A stretch of DNA of 64,000 nucleotides, taken from contig NZ_JAGDYM010000003.1 of assembly GCF_017565745.1 (NCBI RefSeq), positions 226,376 to 290,375 on the forward strand. Direction: 5' to 3'. This stretch comes from Leucobacter weissii. GTDB lineage: Bacteria; Actinomycetota; Actinomycetes; Actinomycetales; Microbacteriaceae. Under the pieces are notes generated by a model. It was not told where the DNA came from. It saw only the letters and a program-made list of their open reading frames with translations, and did not search any database. The stretch's first letter is position 1. The number at the start of each line of letters is the position of its first letter. Below are positions 1-10,000 of the stretch, in pieces. The position numbers and the translations under genes were made by a program.

Positions 1-1048
1 AGGCGCCGGCCCAGGCGATGGTGGCGTCGTTGCCGATGACGCGCGCGGCGACCATCAGCACGGCCTCGGGAACGACCGGGTTGACCTTGCCCGGCATGAT
101 CGAGGATCCGGGCTGCAGGTCCGGGATGTGCAGCTCGCCGAGCCCGGTGTTCGGGCCGGAGCCCATCCACCGGAGGTCGTTGTTGATCTTGGTGAGCGAC
201 ACCGCGATCGTGCGCAGCGCGCCGGAGGCCTCGACCAGCCCGTCGCGATTGGCCTGCGCCTCGAAGTGGTTGCGCGCCTCGGTGATGGGCAGCCCGCTCG
301 ACGCCGCGATCTCGGCGATGACCTTCTCGGGGAAGCCGAGCGGCGTATTGATGCCGGTGCCGACCGCGGTGCCGCCCTGGGGCACCTCGGCGACGCGCGG
401 CAGGGCCGCCTCGATCCGTTCGATGCCGTAGCGGATCTGCGCGGCGTAGCCGCCGAACTCCTGACCGAGGGTGACGGGCGTCGCGTCCATCAGGTGGGTG
501 CGTCCCGGCTTCACCGCGCTCTTCCACAGCTCGGCCTTCGCCTCGAACGCCTCCGCCAGGTGACCGAGCGCCGGGATCAGCTGCTCGAGCAGCGCGCCCG
601 TCACCGCGATGTGCACGGAGGTGGGGAACACGTCGTTCGACGACTGCGAGGCGTTGACGTGATCGTTCGGATGCACGGGCGCGCCGAGGTGCTTCGAGGC
701 GAGCGTGGCGAGCACCTCGTTCGTGTTCATGTTCGACGAGGTGCCGGAGCCGGTCTGGTAGGTGTCGACGGGGAACTGATCGTGGTGGGCGCCGTCGATC
801 ACCTCGTCGGCGGCGGAGACGATGGCATCGGCGATGCCGCCCTCGAGGATCCCCAGCTCCTTGTTGGCGATCGCGGCGGCCCGCTTGATGCGCGCGAGGG
901 CCACGATCTGGGCGGGCTCGAGCCCGGTGCCCGAGATGGGGAAGTTCTCCACGGCGCGCTGCGTCTGCGCGGCGTAGAGGGCGTTCTTGGGCACCCGCAC
1001 CTCGCCCATCGTGTCGTGCTCGATGCGGTATTCGATCTCTTCGGTCAC
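1..1048 (-). CDS. fumC: fumarate hydratase class II, 3' end missing
   Basis: Class II fumarase, the cofactor-free TCA-cycle enzyme that hydrates fumarate to L-malate in the cytosol. Translation of the minus strand from a GTG at 1048 gives [20 protein letters not shown], then [14 protein letters not shown], a NxSQSSND-type segment and the superfamily signature [11 protein letters not shown], all typical of FumC rather than aspartase. About 349 codons are present against the usual 460-470, so the C-terminal quarter lies outside the left edge. The start is supported by purine-rich AGGAAG sequences 3-11 nt upstream. It is separated from the downstream-transcribed carbonic anhydrase gene by an imperfect inverted repeat. 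Aspartate ammonia-lyase is a less likely alternative. Confidence 0.93.
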   Translation of the reverse strand, partial: MTEEIEYRIEHDTMGEVRVPKNALYAAQTQRAVENFPISGTGLEPAQIVALARIKRAAAIANKELGILEGGIADAIVSAADEVIDGAHHDQFPVDTYQTGSGTSSNMNTNEVLATLASKHLGAPVHPNDHVNASQSSNDVFPTSVHIAVTGALLEQLIPALGHLAEAFEAKAELWKSAVKPGRTHLMDATPVTLGQEFGGYAAQIRYGIERIEAALPRVAEVPQGGTAVGTGINTPLGFPEKVIAEIAASSGLPITEARNHFEAQANRDGLVEASGALRTIAVSLTKINNDLRWMGSGPNTGLGELHIPDLQPGSSIMPGKVNPVVPEAVLMVAARVIGNDATIAWAGA

Positions 1049-1079
1049 TGTCTTCCTTGCTTCCTGTGATGGCGGCGCC

Positions 1080-1134
1080 CCCTGAGCCTGTCGCAGGGGA
1101 CTGGGATCGTTGCGTCCCCTTCGACAGGCTCGGG
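1080..1134. repeat. imperfect inverted repeat, REP-like, between fumC and the carbonic anhydrase gene
   Basis: Arms at 1080-1101 and 1114-1134 pair with two mismatches around a 12-nt loop. The arms contain the core CCTTCGACAGGCTC and its complement. The same core, with one base changed, forms the perfect inverted repeat at 40616-40696. Both lie between genes, so the role is probably a transcript end or a dispersed palindromic repeat. Confidence 0.7.
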
Positions 1135-1166
1135 GTCCGGGTTGTGGTTCAGGATCCGGTCGCGGT

Positions 1167-1844
1167 TCAGTCGAGCGCGGTGAGCGCGATGTCGAGCGGG
1201 CCGACCGCCGTGTACGGCACCGCGCGACCCTCGGTGAGCCGGTACTGGCAGCCGACGACGCCGAGCCGCCCGCGATCGACCGCGTCGCTGATGGCGCGGG
1301 ATCCTCGGAGCAGCTCGTTCACCGTGGCGGCGAGGTGGATCCTCCCCACCGCGTTCGCGTCGATGAGGGCCGCGTCGGCGTAGGGCGTGTCGTGGTGCCG
1401 GCGGTGCCAGAGCTGCTGCACGGCGGGCTGGATCGGGGCCAGGGTGTTCTGCACCGCGGCGGTGACGGGTGAGGGCTCGCGGCCCGACTGGTCGATCGCC
1501 GCCGCGACCGCGCCGCAGGAGTCGTGAGCGAGCACGACGATGAGCGCTGAGCCGAGTGCGGTCACCGCGTACTCCATCGACGCGACGATCGACTCGGCGA
1601 CCACGTGGCCCATGTTCCGGGCGATGAAGAGATCCCCGAGGCCGCAGTCGAAGATGATCTCCGCGGCGAGCCGCGAGTCCGAGCATCCGAAGAGGGCGAT
1701 GTCGGGGGTCTGGGTGTTGACCAGTTCCGTGCGCCGTCCGACATCCTGGTTGGGGTGGTGGGAGTCGCCGCTGACGAACCGCTCGTTGCCCGCGATGAAC
1801 GCGTCCCAGGCCTGCTGCGGGGTGACGCGGGTTCCTGTGCTCAC
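1167..1844 (-). CDS. beta-class carbonic anhydrase
   Basis: Zinc enzyme that interconverts CO2 and bicarbonate in the cytosol. The 225-aa protein shows the beta-class zinc site: Cys54 in CSDSR (with the Asp56-Arg58 dyad) and His107/Cys110 in HDSCGA. Length is normal for the family. The start is a GTG at 1844 with GGAG upstream; its first bases overlap the stop of the DUF4245 gene (GTGA overlap), so it is the last gene of an xseB-DUF4245-carbonic anhydrase operon. Nothing in the sequence tells which metabolic pathway uses the bicarbonate. Confidence 0.93.
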   Translation of the reverse strand: MSTGTRVTPQQAWDAFIAGNERFVSGDSHHPNQDVGRRTELVNTQTPDIALFGCSDSRLAAEIIFDCGLGDLFIARNMGHVVAESIVASMEYAVTALGSALIVVLAHDSCGAVAAAIDQSGREPSPVTAAVQNTLAPIQPAVQQLWHRRHHDTPYADAALIDANAVGRIHLAATVNELLRGSRAISDAVDRGRLGVVGCQYRLTEGRAVPYTAVGPLDIALTALD

Positions 1845-2551
1845 GGGGTCTCCTCTGCTTCTGCTTCTGCTTCGTCCGCTCCGGCCGGTGCGGACGCGTC
1901 CAGCCGGTCGGACACTTCCGCGGCCAGCGCTCGGAGCTCGCCCGGGGCGTCCGTGCCGTAGACGAGCACGGCCTCGTCGCCGACGCGGGTCTCGAGTCCG
2001 AAGATCATGTTCGCCTCGTCGGGGTTGCGCTCCGGATGGTCGTACACGGTCCAGTCGAGACCGCCGATCCGCTCCGCGCCGGTCGGGGTCTGGGCCTCGA
2101 GCTGCTGCGCGATCCAGGTGTCGTCGACCGGCGCCGCCGTCTCGGTGAAGGCCTGCACCACCGCGGCGTAGGCGCCGTTCGCCGTGGTGTAGCCGATGTA
2201 CCAGTAGCGGATGTCGCCGCTCGGAGCCGAGCGCACCTCCGCCTGCTTGGCCAGCCAGCCCTCCGGCACCTCGGGCGCGACGAGCGTGCGCGAGGCGGAC
2301 GCCGCCGCCGCGGATGCCGCCGCGGGGACGTCGACGGCGTGCCGGCTCCAGGTGTCCGTACCGCGCGGCACGACCAGCACGATCACGATCGAGAGCGCCA
2401 CGGTGACGATGAGCGAGAAGACGAGGTTGTTGACGGTCTTGCGCTGCCGGTAGAGACGGCTGTTCTCGGCCTTGCGCGCGGCGGTCTCCGCGGGCGTCTC
2501 CGGGCGGCCGAGCTCGGCGACGACGACCGGCGGTCTCTGCGTGCCTGTCAT
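1841..2551 (-). CDS. DUF4245 family membrane-anchored protein
   Basis: A 236-aa protein found next to exonuclease VII or fumarase genes in actinobacteria; function unknown. A basic N-terminus (about 45 residues) is followed by one hydrophobic segment, [18 protein letters not shown], then an extracytoplasmic domain with the DUF4245-like patterns [10 protein letters not shown] and [14 protein letters not shown]. The C-terminal tail is low-complexity Ala/Glu. The ATG at 2551 overlaps the xseB stop by 4 nt (ATGA), fixing this start over the longer open frame upstream. Family assignment is from pattern memory and the neighbourhood. Confidence 0.8.
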   Translation of the reverse strand: MTGTQRPPVVVAELGRPETPAETAARKAENSRLYRQRKTVNNLVFSLIVTVALSIVIVLVVPRGTDTWSRHAVDVPAAASAAAASASRTLVAPEVPEGWLAKQAEVRSAPSGDIRYWYIGYTTANGAYAAVVQAFTETAAPVDDTWIAQQLEAQTPTGAERIGGLDWTVYDHPERNPDEANMIFGLETRVGDEAVLVYGTDAPGELRALAAEVSDRLDASAPAGADEAEAEAEETP

Positions 2552-2826
2552 GCCGGGCGATCGCCCTCGGCCGTCGGATCCGCGGGCTCGGCTGTGCCGT
2601 CCGCGCTCCCGGCCCCGGTCCCGGCCCGGGCCGCCTCCAGCCGTTTGCGCGCGCCGAGCAGCCACTCCTCGCAGCGCGCCGCCAGGGCCTCGCCGCGCTC
2701 CCAGAGCTTCAGCGACTCCTCGAGGGTGGCGCCTCCCTGCTCCAAGCGGTTCACGACCTCGATCAGCTCGTCGCGCGCCTGCTCGTAGCCGAGGGACGCG
2801 GTGTCGATCGCAGCGGTTTCTGCCAT
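2548..2826 (-). CDS. xseB: exodeoxyribonuclease VII small subunit
   Basis: Small subunit of the ssDNA exonuclease VII (XseA with several XseB chains). The 92-aa product has the conserved core [20 protein letters not shown], then [22 protein letters not shown], which are the diagnostic XseB helices. The C-terminal 25 residues are a disordered Ala/Gly/Pro tail. ATG at 2826 is chosen because conservation starts there; the open frame extends upstream without family similarity. It opens a three-gene operon. The large subunit xseA lies about 19 kb away at 21333-22559 rather than next to it. Confidence 0.93.
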   Translation of the reverse strand: MAETAAIDTASLGYEQARDELIEVVNRLEQGGATLEESLKLWERGEALAARCEEWLLGARKRLEAARAGTGAGSADGTAEPADPTAEGDRPA

Positions 2827-3006
2827 GCGCCCAATCCTACCCGCTGGCGCGGGAGCCGGCAGGGCGCCCGCGGGCGGGCGGGCGTTCACATCCCGTTCAC
2901 CGGAGGAGGGATCCGTTCACCCGCAGGACAGATTGCGGCCATCTGCGATCGTCACGCTAGTGGGCGTTTGCCCCTCGCTCATGAACACCGGGAAAGAAGC
3001 GCCATC

Positions 3007-6000
3007 TTGAGTCTCACGCCGAACTCCGGCCCCGCACGAACCCTCTCCCGCGTCTCGCGCCGACTGGCGGTCCTCGTCACGGCGGCCGCGCTGTCCCTGA
3101 CCGGCATCGCGACCGTTCCGTCCGTCGCCCACGCGGCGACCATCGACGGCCTGGACGGCACCGGCTCGAGCGAGGATCCGTTCGTCATCGACTCCGCGGA
3201 GCATCTCGACGCGGCGGCGGCGGCCGTCAACGACGGCTTCGAGGCGTACGGGTCGCTCCATTACCGCCTGGGCGCGGACATCGACTACCGCGGCGCGACC
3301 TTCGACACCTTCGCGAGATTCTCGGGGGTGTTCGACGGGAACGGCCACGCGATCGAGAACCTGACCCTGAAGCCCGGCTCTGCGGTGGACTCGTCGGATG
3401 CCAACGCGACCCAGACCGGGTTCGCGCAGATCCTCACCGGGACGATCACCGGACTGACCCTGCGGAACGTCGTCGCGGTCACCGCAGGGGGCACGTCCGC
3501 CCGCGTCCAGCAGGGGGCGTTCGCGGGGCGGATATCCGGTGCGACGATCACGCGATCCGCGTTGATCTCCGCGGAGGTGAAGACACCGGCGAACATCGAG
3601 AACTCGTCGGCGGTCGGCGGCCTGGTGGGCAAGTCGGTCGGAGCCGGCAACACGATCGCGGACAATCTGATCTCGGACGTCGAGGTGTTCAGCGACAAGC
3701 GGGTCGGCGGCGTGATCGGCTGGCAGAACTCCGCGGCGGACGTGTCGAACACTCTCATCGTCGACACCCGGGTCACGCAGAACGGCAGCTCGGGAGCAGG
3801 GGCGGCGTTCATCGCCGGGCATACGGTGTTCGCGGGAGCGCTGACCGGGAACGTGGTGATCTCCGGGAGGATCACGCAGTCCGCTCCCGCGAGCTACGGC
3901 TGGGTCCGATCCGGCAGCGGTGGCACCTCCTCGGGCAATCTGGTCAATGCCGACAACAACATCGATCCCGCCGCGCCGGTCGGCCACACCTCGGCGCCCG
4001 ACCCGAACCCCTTCGACGTCTTCTGGTCGGGCTCGTCCGCCCTCGACACCGCCGGCCAGTGGACGGTGGGCGACCTGGGGCAATACGCGACGCGCGAGGA
4101 GCTCGGCGCCGCGTCGACGTATACCGATCTGGGCTGGGATTTCGAGAACGGTTGGCGCTGGGACGCCGAAGCCGGGCACCCCGTTCCGCAGAGCGCACCG
4201 AGCATCACCACCGCGCTCACGAGCCTGACCATCGGCCTCGGCGACGTGCAGAGCGAGGCGCAGATCCTGAGCGCCCTGGGCGCATCGGCGGATCGCGGCA
4301 CCCCGACGATCGACCTGACGGACGTCGACTTCCATACCGAGGGCGTGTACCGGACGGCTGTGCTGGTGACCGAGGGGCGCTTCACCAGCTCCGTGCCCGT
4401 CGAGATCACCGTCACCGCGCTCCCGTTCATCACGGTCGCCGAGACCTCGGTCTCGTACCGGGCGGGCAGCGCGCCCACCCCGGCAGAGGTGCTCGACGCG
4501 ATCGGCGCCAGCACCGACCGCGGGGTGCTCGGCATCGACCTGAGCGGCGTCGACTTCGCCGTCCTCGGGAGCTACGAGGCGAAGGTCACGGCGACCGACG
4601 GCGCCGACGAGGCGAACCCGGTGACGGTGACGATCAACGTGACCCCCCTTGCGGGCGCAGGCACCGCGGCGTCGCCGTACCGCATCGACTCGGTCGCCGA
4701 CCTCGACGCGGCGGCCGCGTTCGTCAACGCCGACGCCGCCGGGAGCGGCGCGGCGGCCGCGCGCTACCGGCTGACCGAGGATCTCGACTACGGCGGCGCC
4801 GCTTTCGCCGGATTCACCCGCTTCTCCGGCGTGTTCGACGGCGCCGGCCACGCCGTCAGCGACCTCGAGATCGTCGCCGAGGGCAACCCCGGCGCGGGCT
4901 TCTTCGCCGAGCTCGTGGGCGCCGAGGTCACGGGGCTGACGCTCGCGGACGTCGACATCACCAACACGGTGGGCACCAGCCGCGCCGGGATCATCGCCGC
5001 CAGCGCGGCGAACTCGAAGATCGAGCGGAACACGATCCTCGGCGGTTCGGTCACGCTCGACTTCGCGACGGGCGCCAACAACGGCCAGGCCGCCGGCGTC
5101 GTCGCGAGCACGAGCAACGGCACGAGGATCTCGGACAACCTCGTCATGAACAGCACGGTGCGCGGCGCGAAATACGCCGCGGGCATCAGCGCCTACCCCC
5201 TGAACAACCAGGGGAACGCCGTCGTGAACAACCTCCTCGTCGACGTGACGGTCTCCGCGCGCGCGGCGGGCGCCGGGTCGACCGTCGGCCTGATCAACGC
5301 GCAGGGCGGCACCGGGGTCGACGTGTCGGGCAACGCGGTGATCCGGGGCGGGGTCGGCTCCGACACCGCGGCCGCAGTCGAGAACATCATCCCGGTGTCG
5401 CTGGAATCCACGGCCTCCACGGTCAACCGCGTGAGCGCCGCCACCTCGATCACGCCCAAGGGCGCCCGGATCCCCACCGCCGCCCAGGTCGCCGAGCTCC
5501 CCGCCGCGAGCAGCGAGGAGACCTATGCGGCGCTCACCTGGGGCTTCGACGCGGAGTCCGGGCCCTGGGCCTGGGACGACTCCCGGGCCCATCCCGTGCC
5601 GGCGGCATCCGTGTTCCCGAGCGCGCCCGTCTCCATCGACCTCGCCGGAGGCGTCGACGGCGGCGCCAACCCCGCCGCCCACGGCTACGGAGCCACCACC
5701 AGGCTGGTCGCCCCCACGCGCGAGCACCACGTCTTCGCCGGGTGGACCGGCACCGGGATCACCGGCGCCGCGACCGAGGTGACCCTGCCCCGGTATCCGA
5801 GCGAGGCGCTCGCCTACACCGCGACCTGGACCGCGATCGAGTTCACGATCGCCTACGATCTGGCCGGCGGGACAGCGCCCGACGGCAATCCGGGCTCCTA
5901 TACCGTCGACTCGGAGCCGTTCTCGCTGAAGAACCCGACCCGCACGGGATACGCCTTCGCCGGGTGGACCGGCACCGGGATCACGGGCGCCTCCGACGCG

Positions 6001-7071
6001 GTGACCGTCGCCTCCGGCTCGACCGGCAACCGCGCCTACGCGGCGACCTGGACGCCCGTCGCCTACGGGATCGACTACGATCTCGCGGGCGGCGCGGCCG
6101 AGGGCGCGAACCCGCCCGCCTTCACCGTCGAGACCTCGACGTTCGCGCTCACGAACCCGAGCCGCCCCGGATACTCTTTCGCCGGATGGACCGGCACGGG
6201 TCTCCCCGAGCCGACGAGGACGGTGACCGTCCCGGTCGGATCGACCGGGGCGCGGAGCTTCACCGCCACCTGGTCGCCCGTGTCCTACGACCTCATCTAC
6301 GAGCTGGCCGACGACGAGGACTTCGCCGAGGAGCCCCGCGGCTCGTACTCGATCGAGTCCGAGGCCTTCACGCTGCCCGCCCCGGTTCGCCCGGGCTACA
6401 CCTTCACGGGATGGACCGGAACCGATCTGACCGAGCCGACGCTCTCCGTCGGCATCCCGGCCGGATCGATCGGAGATCGCAGCTACGCGCCCACCTGGAG
6501 CCCGACCGAGTACTCGATCCGCTACCAGCTGCGGGGCGGCACGATCGCCGCGGGCAACCCGAGCCGCTACACCGTCGAGTCGGCTCCGTTCGTCCTGCGG
6601 CAGCCCACGCGCCTCGACTACACCTTCGCCGGCTGGTCGGGGCTCGGCGTGACGCGCACCGCGCTGACCGTGCCCTCCGGCACCACGGGCGACCTCGCCT
6701 TCGCCGCGAACTGGAAGAAGCGGGCCAAGACCGTGTCGTCGCTCTCCGTCTCCTACGCCAAGAAGCCGAAGACGCAGCGGAACCACTCGGCCGTCTCCGT
6801 CACCGTGCGCACCGCCTCCGGCTACACTCCCGCCTCAGGCTCGCTGAGCGCCAAGGTGACGGGCAAGGTGAAGAAGAAGGTCGGCAAGAAGACCAGGTGG
6901 GTCCGGGTGAGCAAGACCGTCAGAGGCAAGCTCGCAGCGGGTCGGGGCACCGTCAAGATTCCCCGCGGCCTCCGGACGGGCAGCTACAAGCTGACCGTCG
7001 CCTATCACGGCAACTCGGTCTACAAGAAGGGCGCGGCCAAGGCGCTCACCCTTCGCGTCAAGAAGAGGTGA
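3007..7071 (+). CDS. secreted beta-helix / InlB B-repeat surface protein
   Basis: A 1354-aa exported protein. The probable start is TTG at 3007 (AAAGAAG upstream), giving a basic N-region and a hydrophobic signal peptide ending VAHAA. Two repeats of a GLUG/beta-helix unit follow, each with a GTG/A-A-S-P-Y/F-xIDS entry, a YRL-x-DIDY strand and FSGVFDGNGHA turn. From about residue 875 there are five Listeria-Bacteroides (InlB B/Flg_new) repeats with YDLAGG and GYxFAGWTGTG signatures, then a very basic Ig-like C-terminal domain (KVTGKVKKKVGKK). There is no LPXTG sorting signal, so retention in the wall would rely on the basic domain or other contacts. It lies 5 nt upstream of a larger relative. 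Adhesion is an inference from the repeats only. Confidence 0.85.
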   Translation: MSLTPNSGPARTLSRVSRRLAVLVTAAALSLTGIATVPSVAHAATIDGLDGTGSSEDPFVIDSAEHLDAAAAAVNDGFEAYGSLHYRLGADIDYRGATFDTFARFSGVFDGNGHAIENLTLKPGSAVDSSDANATQTGFAQILTGTITGLTLRNVVAVTAGGTSARVQQGAFAGRISGATITRSALISAEVKTPANIENSSAVGGLVGKSVGAGNTIADNLISDVEVFSDKRVGGVIGWQNSAADVSNTLIVDTRVTQNGSSGAGAAFIAGHTVFAGALTGNVVISGRITQSAPASYGWVRSGSGGTSSGNLVNADNNIDPAAPVGHTSAPDPNPFDVFWSGSSALDTAGQWTVGDLGQYATREELGAASTYTDLGWDFENGWRWDAEAGHPVPQSAPSITTALTSLTIGLGDVQSEAQILSALGASADRGTPTIDLTDVDFHTEGVYRTAVLVTEGRFTSSVPVEITVTALPFITVAETSVSYRAGSAPTPAEVLDAIGASTDRGVLGIDLSGVDFAVLGSYEAKVTATDGADEANPVTVTINVTPLAGAGTAASPYRIDSVADLDAAAAFVNADAAGSGAAAARYRLTEDLDYGGAAFAGFTRFSGVFDGAGHAVSDLEIVAEGNPGAGFFAELVGAEVTGLTLADVDITNTVGTSRAGIIAASAANSKIERNTILGGSVTLDFATGANNGQAAGVVASTSNGTRISDNLVMNSTVRGAKYAAGISAYPLNNQGNAVVNNLLVDVTVSARAAGAGSTVGLINAQGGTGVDVSGNAVIRGGVGSDTAAAVENIIPVSLESTASTVNRVSAATSITPKGARIPTAAQVAELPAASSEETYAALTWGFDAESGPWAWDDSRAHPVPAASVFPSAPVSIDLAGGVDGGANPAAHGYGATTRLVAPTREHHVFAGWTGTGITGAATEVTLPRYPSEALAYTATWTAIEFTIAYDLAGGTAPDGNPGSYTVDSEPFSLKNPTRTGYAFAGWTGTGITGASDAVTVASGSTGNRAYAATWTPVAYGIDYDLAGGAAEGANPPAFTVETSTFALTNPSRPGYSFAGWTGTGLPEPTRTVTVPVGSTGARSFTATWSPVSYDLIYELADDEDFAEEPRGSYSIESEAFTLPAPVRPGYTFTGWTGTDLTEPTLSVGIPAGSIGDRSYAPTWSPTEYSIRYQLRGGTIAAGNPSRYTVESAPFVLRQPTRLDYTFAGWSGLGVTRTALTVPSGTTGDLAFAANWKKRAKTVSSLSVSYAKKPKTQRNHSAVSVTVRTASGYTPASGSLSAKVTGKVKKKVGKKTRWVRVSKTVRGKLAAGRGTVKIPRGLRTGSYKLTVAYHGNSVYKKGAAKALTLRVKKR

Positions 7072-7076
7072 TCCCG

Positions 7077-10000
7077 ATGCTCACACGTGCTCGCAGCCTC
7101 GCCCTGGTCGTCGTGGCGGCCCTGTTCGGCACGATCCTGGTGGCGGCGAGTCCCGCGGCGGCGGCGACCATCCCCGGGCTCCCCGGCACCGGCTCCGCCG
7201 GCGATCCGCTCGTGATCGACTCGGCCGAGGATCTCGATGCCGCCGCGCAGTCGGTGAACGCGGAGCCCGGCGCCTACGGCTCGCTGCACTACCGCCTGGA
7301 CGCCGACATCGACTACCGGGGCAGGACCTTCACCCCGTTCGCCGCGTTCTCGGGCACCTTCGACGGCAACGGGCACGCCGTCAGCAATCTCGCGATGGCG
7401 GCGACGGACACCCGCGTCGGGTTCTTCGTGAGCGTCAACGGCGGGACGGTCAAGGACCTCACCCTCCGCTCGGTGCAGGTCACCCACACCTCCGAACTGG
7501 AGACGCCGGGCCGCCTGTACGGCGCCATCCTGGTCGAGACGGCCAACAACGCGGTGATCGAGGGCAACTCCCTCATCGACTCGAGCTTCACCGCGCTCAG
7601 CGAGGCGACCAACTCCTACGCGGCGGGCCTGGTGCGCGGGGCGACCGGCACCACGGTGGTGAGGAACAACTACCTCAACGGCGTCACCGTGAACGCGCCG
7701 ACCAAGTACGTCGGCGCGGTCGCGTTCGTGGCGACCGGGACGGCCTCGATCCTCAACAACCTCGTGCTGAACACGCGCGTCACCCAGGGCGCGCAGGGCG
7801 CCGCCGGCCAGGCCGCGTTCATCGTGACGACGTGCACGACCTCGACGGTCACGGTCAAGGGCAATGCGGTGCATTCGGGGTGGCTCTACCAGAACGCCTC
7901 GAACAACACCTACTACTACGGATGGATCACCGCGCAGGGGCAGAACTGCCGGCACTCCGACAACCTCACCAACTCCAACAACAACCGCAACTTCAACGCG
8001 GAGGGCCACGTCGAGCAGCCCGTGCGCACCCGCGGAACGGGATCGTACGACCTCGCCTGGGACAGCGACTTCGAGCTGGTCTCCTCGTCCCTGCTGACCT
8101 GGAACCACGGCGTCGACGGCGCACCGACCACCAGGGAGCAGCTGGAGACGCAGTCCACCTACGAGGGCATCGGCTGGGACTTCGCCGTGGGCTCGGGGAA
8201 GTGGCGCTGGGAGCCGGCGATGCAGCATCCCGTCCCCGCGCGTGCGAGCATCGCCCCCTTCATGCGGGCGGGCATCCCCGGTGCCGGCACGGCGGCGTCG
8301 CCGTACCAGATCGACTCGCCCACCGATCTCGAGGCGATGCGCGCGGCCATCAGCTCGAACTCCGACGCCTACGGCGGCGCCAACTACCGGTTGACGGGGG
8401 ACATCGATCTCGCGGGCGCCGAGTTCGTCGGCTTCGACGCCTTCTCCGGCGTGATCGACGGCAACGGGCATGTCGTCTCCGACCTCGTGTACGCGCCGAG
8501 CGAGACCTCCGACGACCTCGCGTTCATCCGGGATCTCAGGGGAGTGGTGCGCGGTCTCACCCTCGCCGATGTCTCGCTGGCCCCCGTCGCGGGCACCGGG
8601 AGCGTGGCGGGCGTCGCGATCCGCGCCGAGGGCACGCCGGCCAAGCCGGCGACCATCACCCGGACGCAGCTCCGCGACGCGGCGCTCATCGCGCCGGGTG
8701 CGGCGCGCGGCGCCGGGCTCGTGGCGGAGAGCGGCGGGCGGGGCGTCGTCAGCGACAACGACGTCGACGTCGAGATCGAGGTGGACGGACTCGCCGCGGG
8801 CGCGGTCGGCCGTGCGGCCGATGAGACGGCGGTCCGCAACAACCTGATCCGGAGCGCGAGTCTCCGGGGGGCGGCGAGCGCGGCCGTCGTGGGCGAGCGC
8901 GTCGGCTCGGCGGTCGCGGTGGCCGGCAACGTCGTGGTCGGCGACGACGACGGCCTGGACGAGCACCACAAGACCACGTACACCGGTCTGGGGTGGGACT
9001 TCGTCGACGCCTGGATGTGGGATCCCGTCGCTCAGCTCCCGCGGATCAAGTACGTGGCCCCCGAGGAGAAGCCGAACCGGATCACCGCGACCTTCCACGG
9101 CGATCCCGAGACCCGTCGCGCGTTCACCTGGTACCAGAACGTCGACATGGTCGAGCCCGGCGCCATCGTGAGCACCGATCCGAGCTTCCCCGAGGACGCG
9201 ACCGCGACGGTGACCGCGACGGCGGAGGTCAGCAACGAGGGCGAGGCGTTCTATCGCGCGATCGCCACCGGTCTCACCCCGGGGCTGACCTACCACTATC
9301 GCGTGGGCGACGCCTTCACCGGCAAGTGGAGCGAGACCGGCACGTTCGAGACCGCCGACGGGGGCGACGACTTCACCTTCATCAACGTGACCGACACCCA
9401 GGCGCGCGGCGGTGCGAGCGAGGCCGTGGTGTCGGCCAACACCATCTCCGAGGCGCTGAAGACCGCGCCGGACGCCGAGTTCATCGTCCACGGCGGCGAC
9501 GTCGTGCAGACGAGCGAGGAGGAGAACGACTGGATCGAGCTCTTCGGCTACGCGCAGGAGAGCCTGCTCGCGACCACCGTCGCGCCCGTGTCGGGCAACC
9601 ACGATGCGGGCAAGGACGAGTTCACCCAGCACTTCACGCTCGACGCCGCCGGCGACCAGGACACCTCGACCGGTGTCTACTACTCCTACGACTACAACGA
9701 CGCGCACTTCGTGATGCTGAACACGAACGAGGGGCGCGACGGCCACAACGCCTACGACATGGGCGACCTCGACTACGAGCCCATCAGCGACGAGCAGCTG
9801 GCGTGGATCGAGAGGGACGTCGAGCAGGCCCGCGAGCGCGGGGCGAAGTGGATCATCCTCACGACGCACAAGGGCCCCTACACCGCCGGCGCGCACGCGG
9901 CGGACCCCGACATCCTCTCGATGCGCGACCGCCTCGTCCCGCTCATCGACGAGCTCGACATCGACCTCGTGCTGCAGGGCCACGACCACTACTGGACGCG

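Noticed and set aside
2917..6786. 1289-aa open frame on the minus strand
   Set aside because: Antisense shadow of the InlB-repeat gene; Arg/Gly/Asp-rich, no start signal or domain.
4059..7076. Upstream extension of the 2496-aa gene's frame
   Set aside because: It overlaps the preceding gene out of frame; the signal peptide begins at the ATG at 7077.
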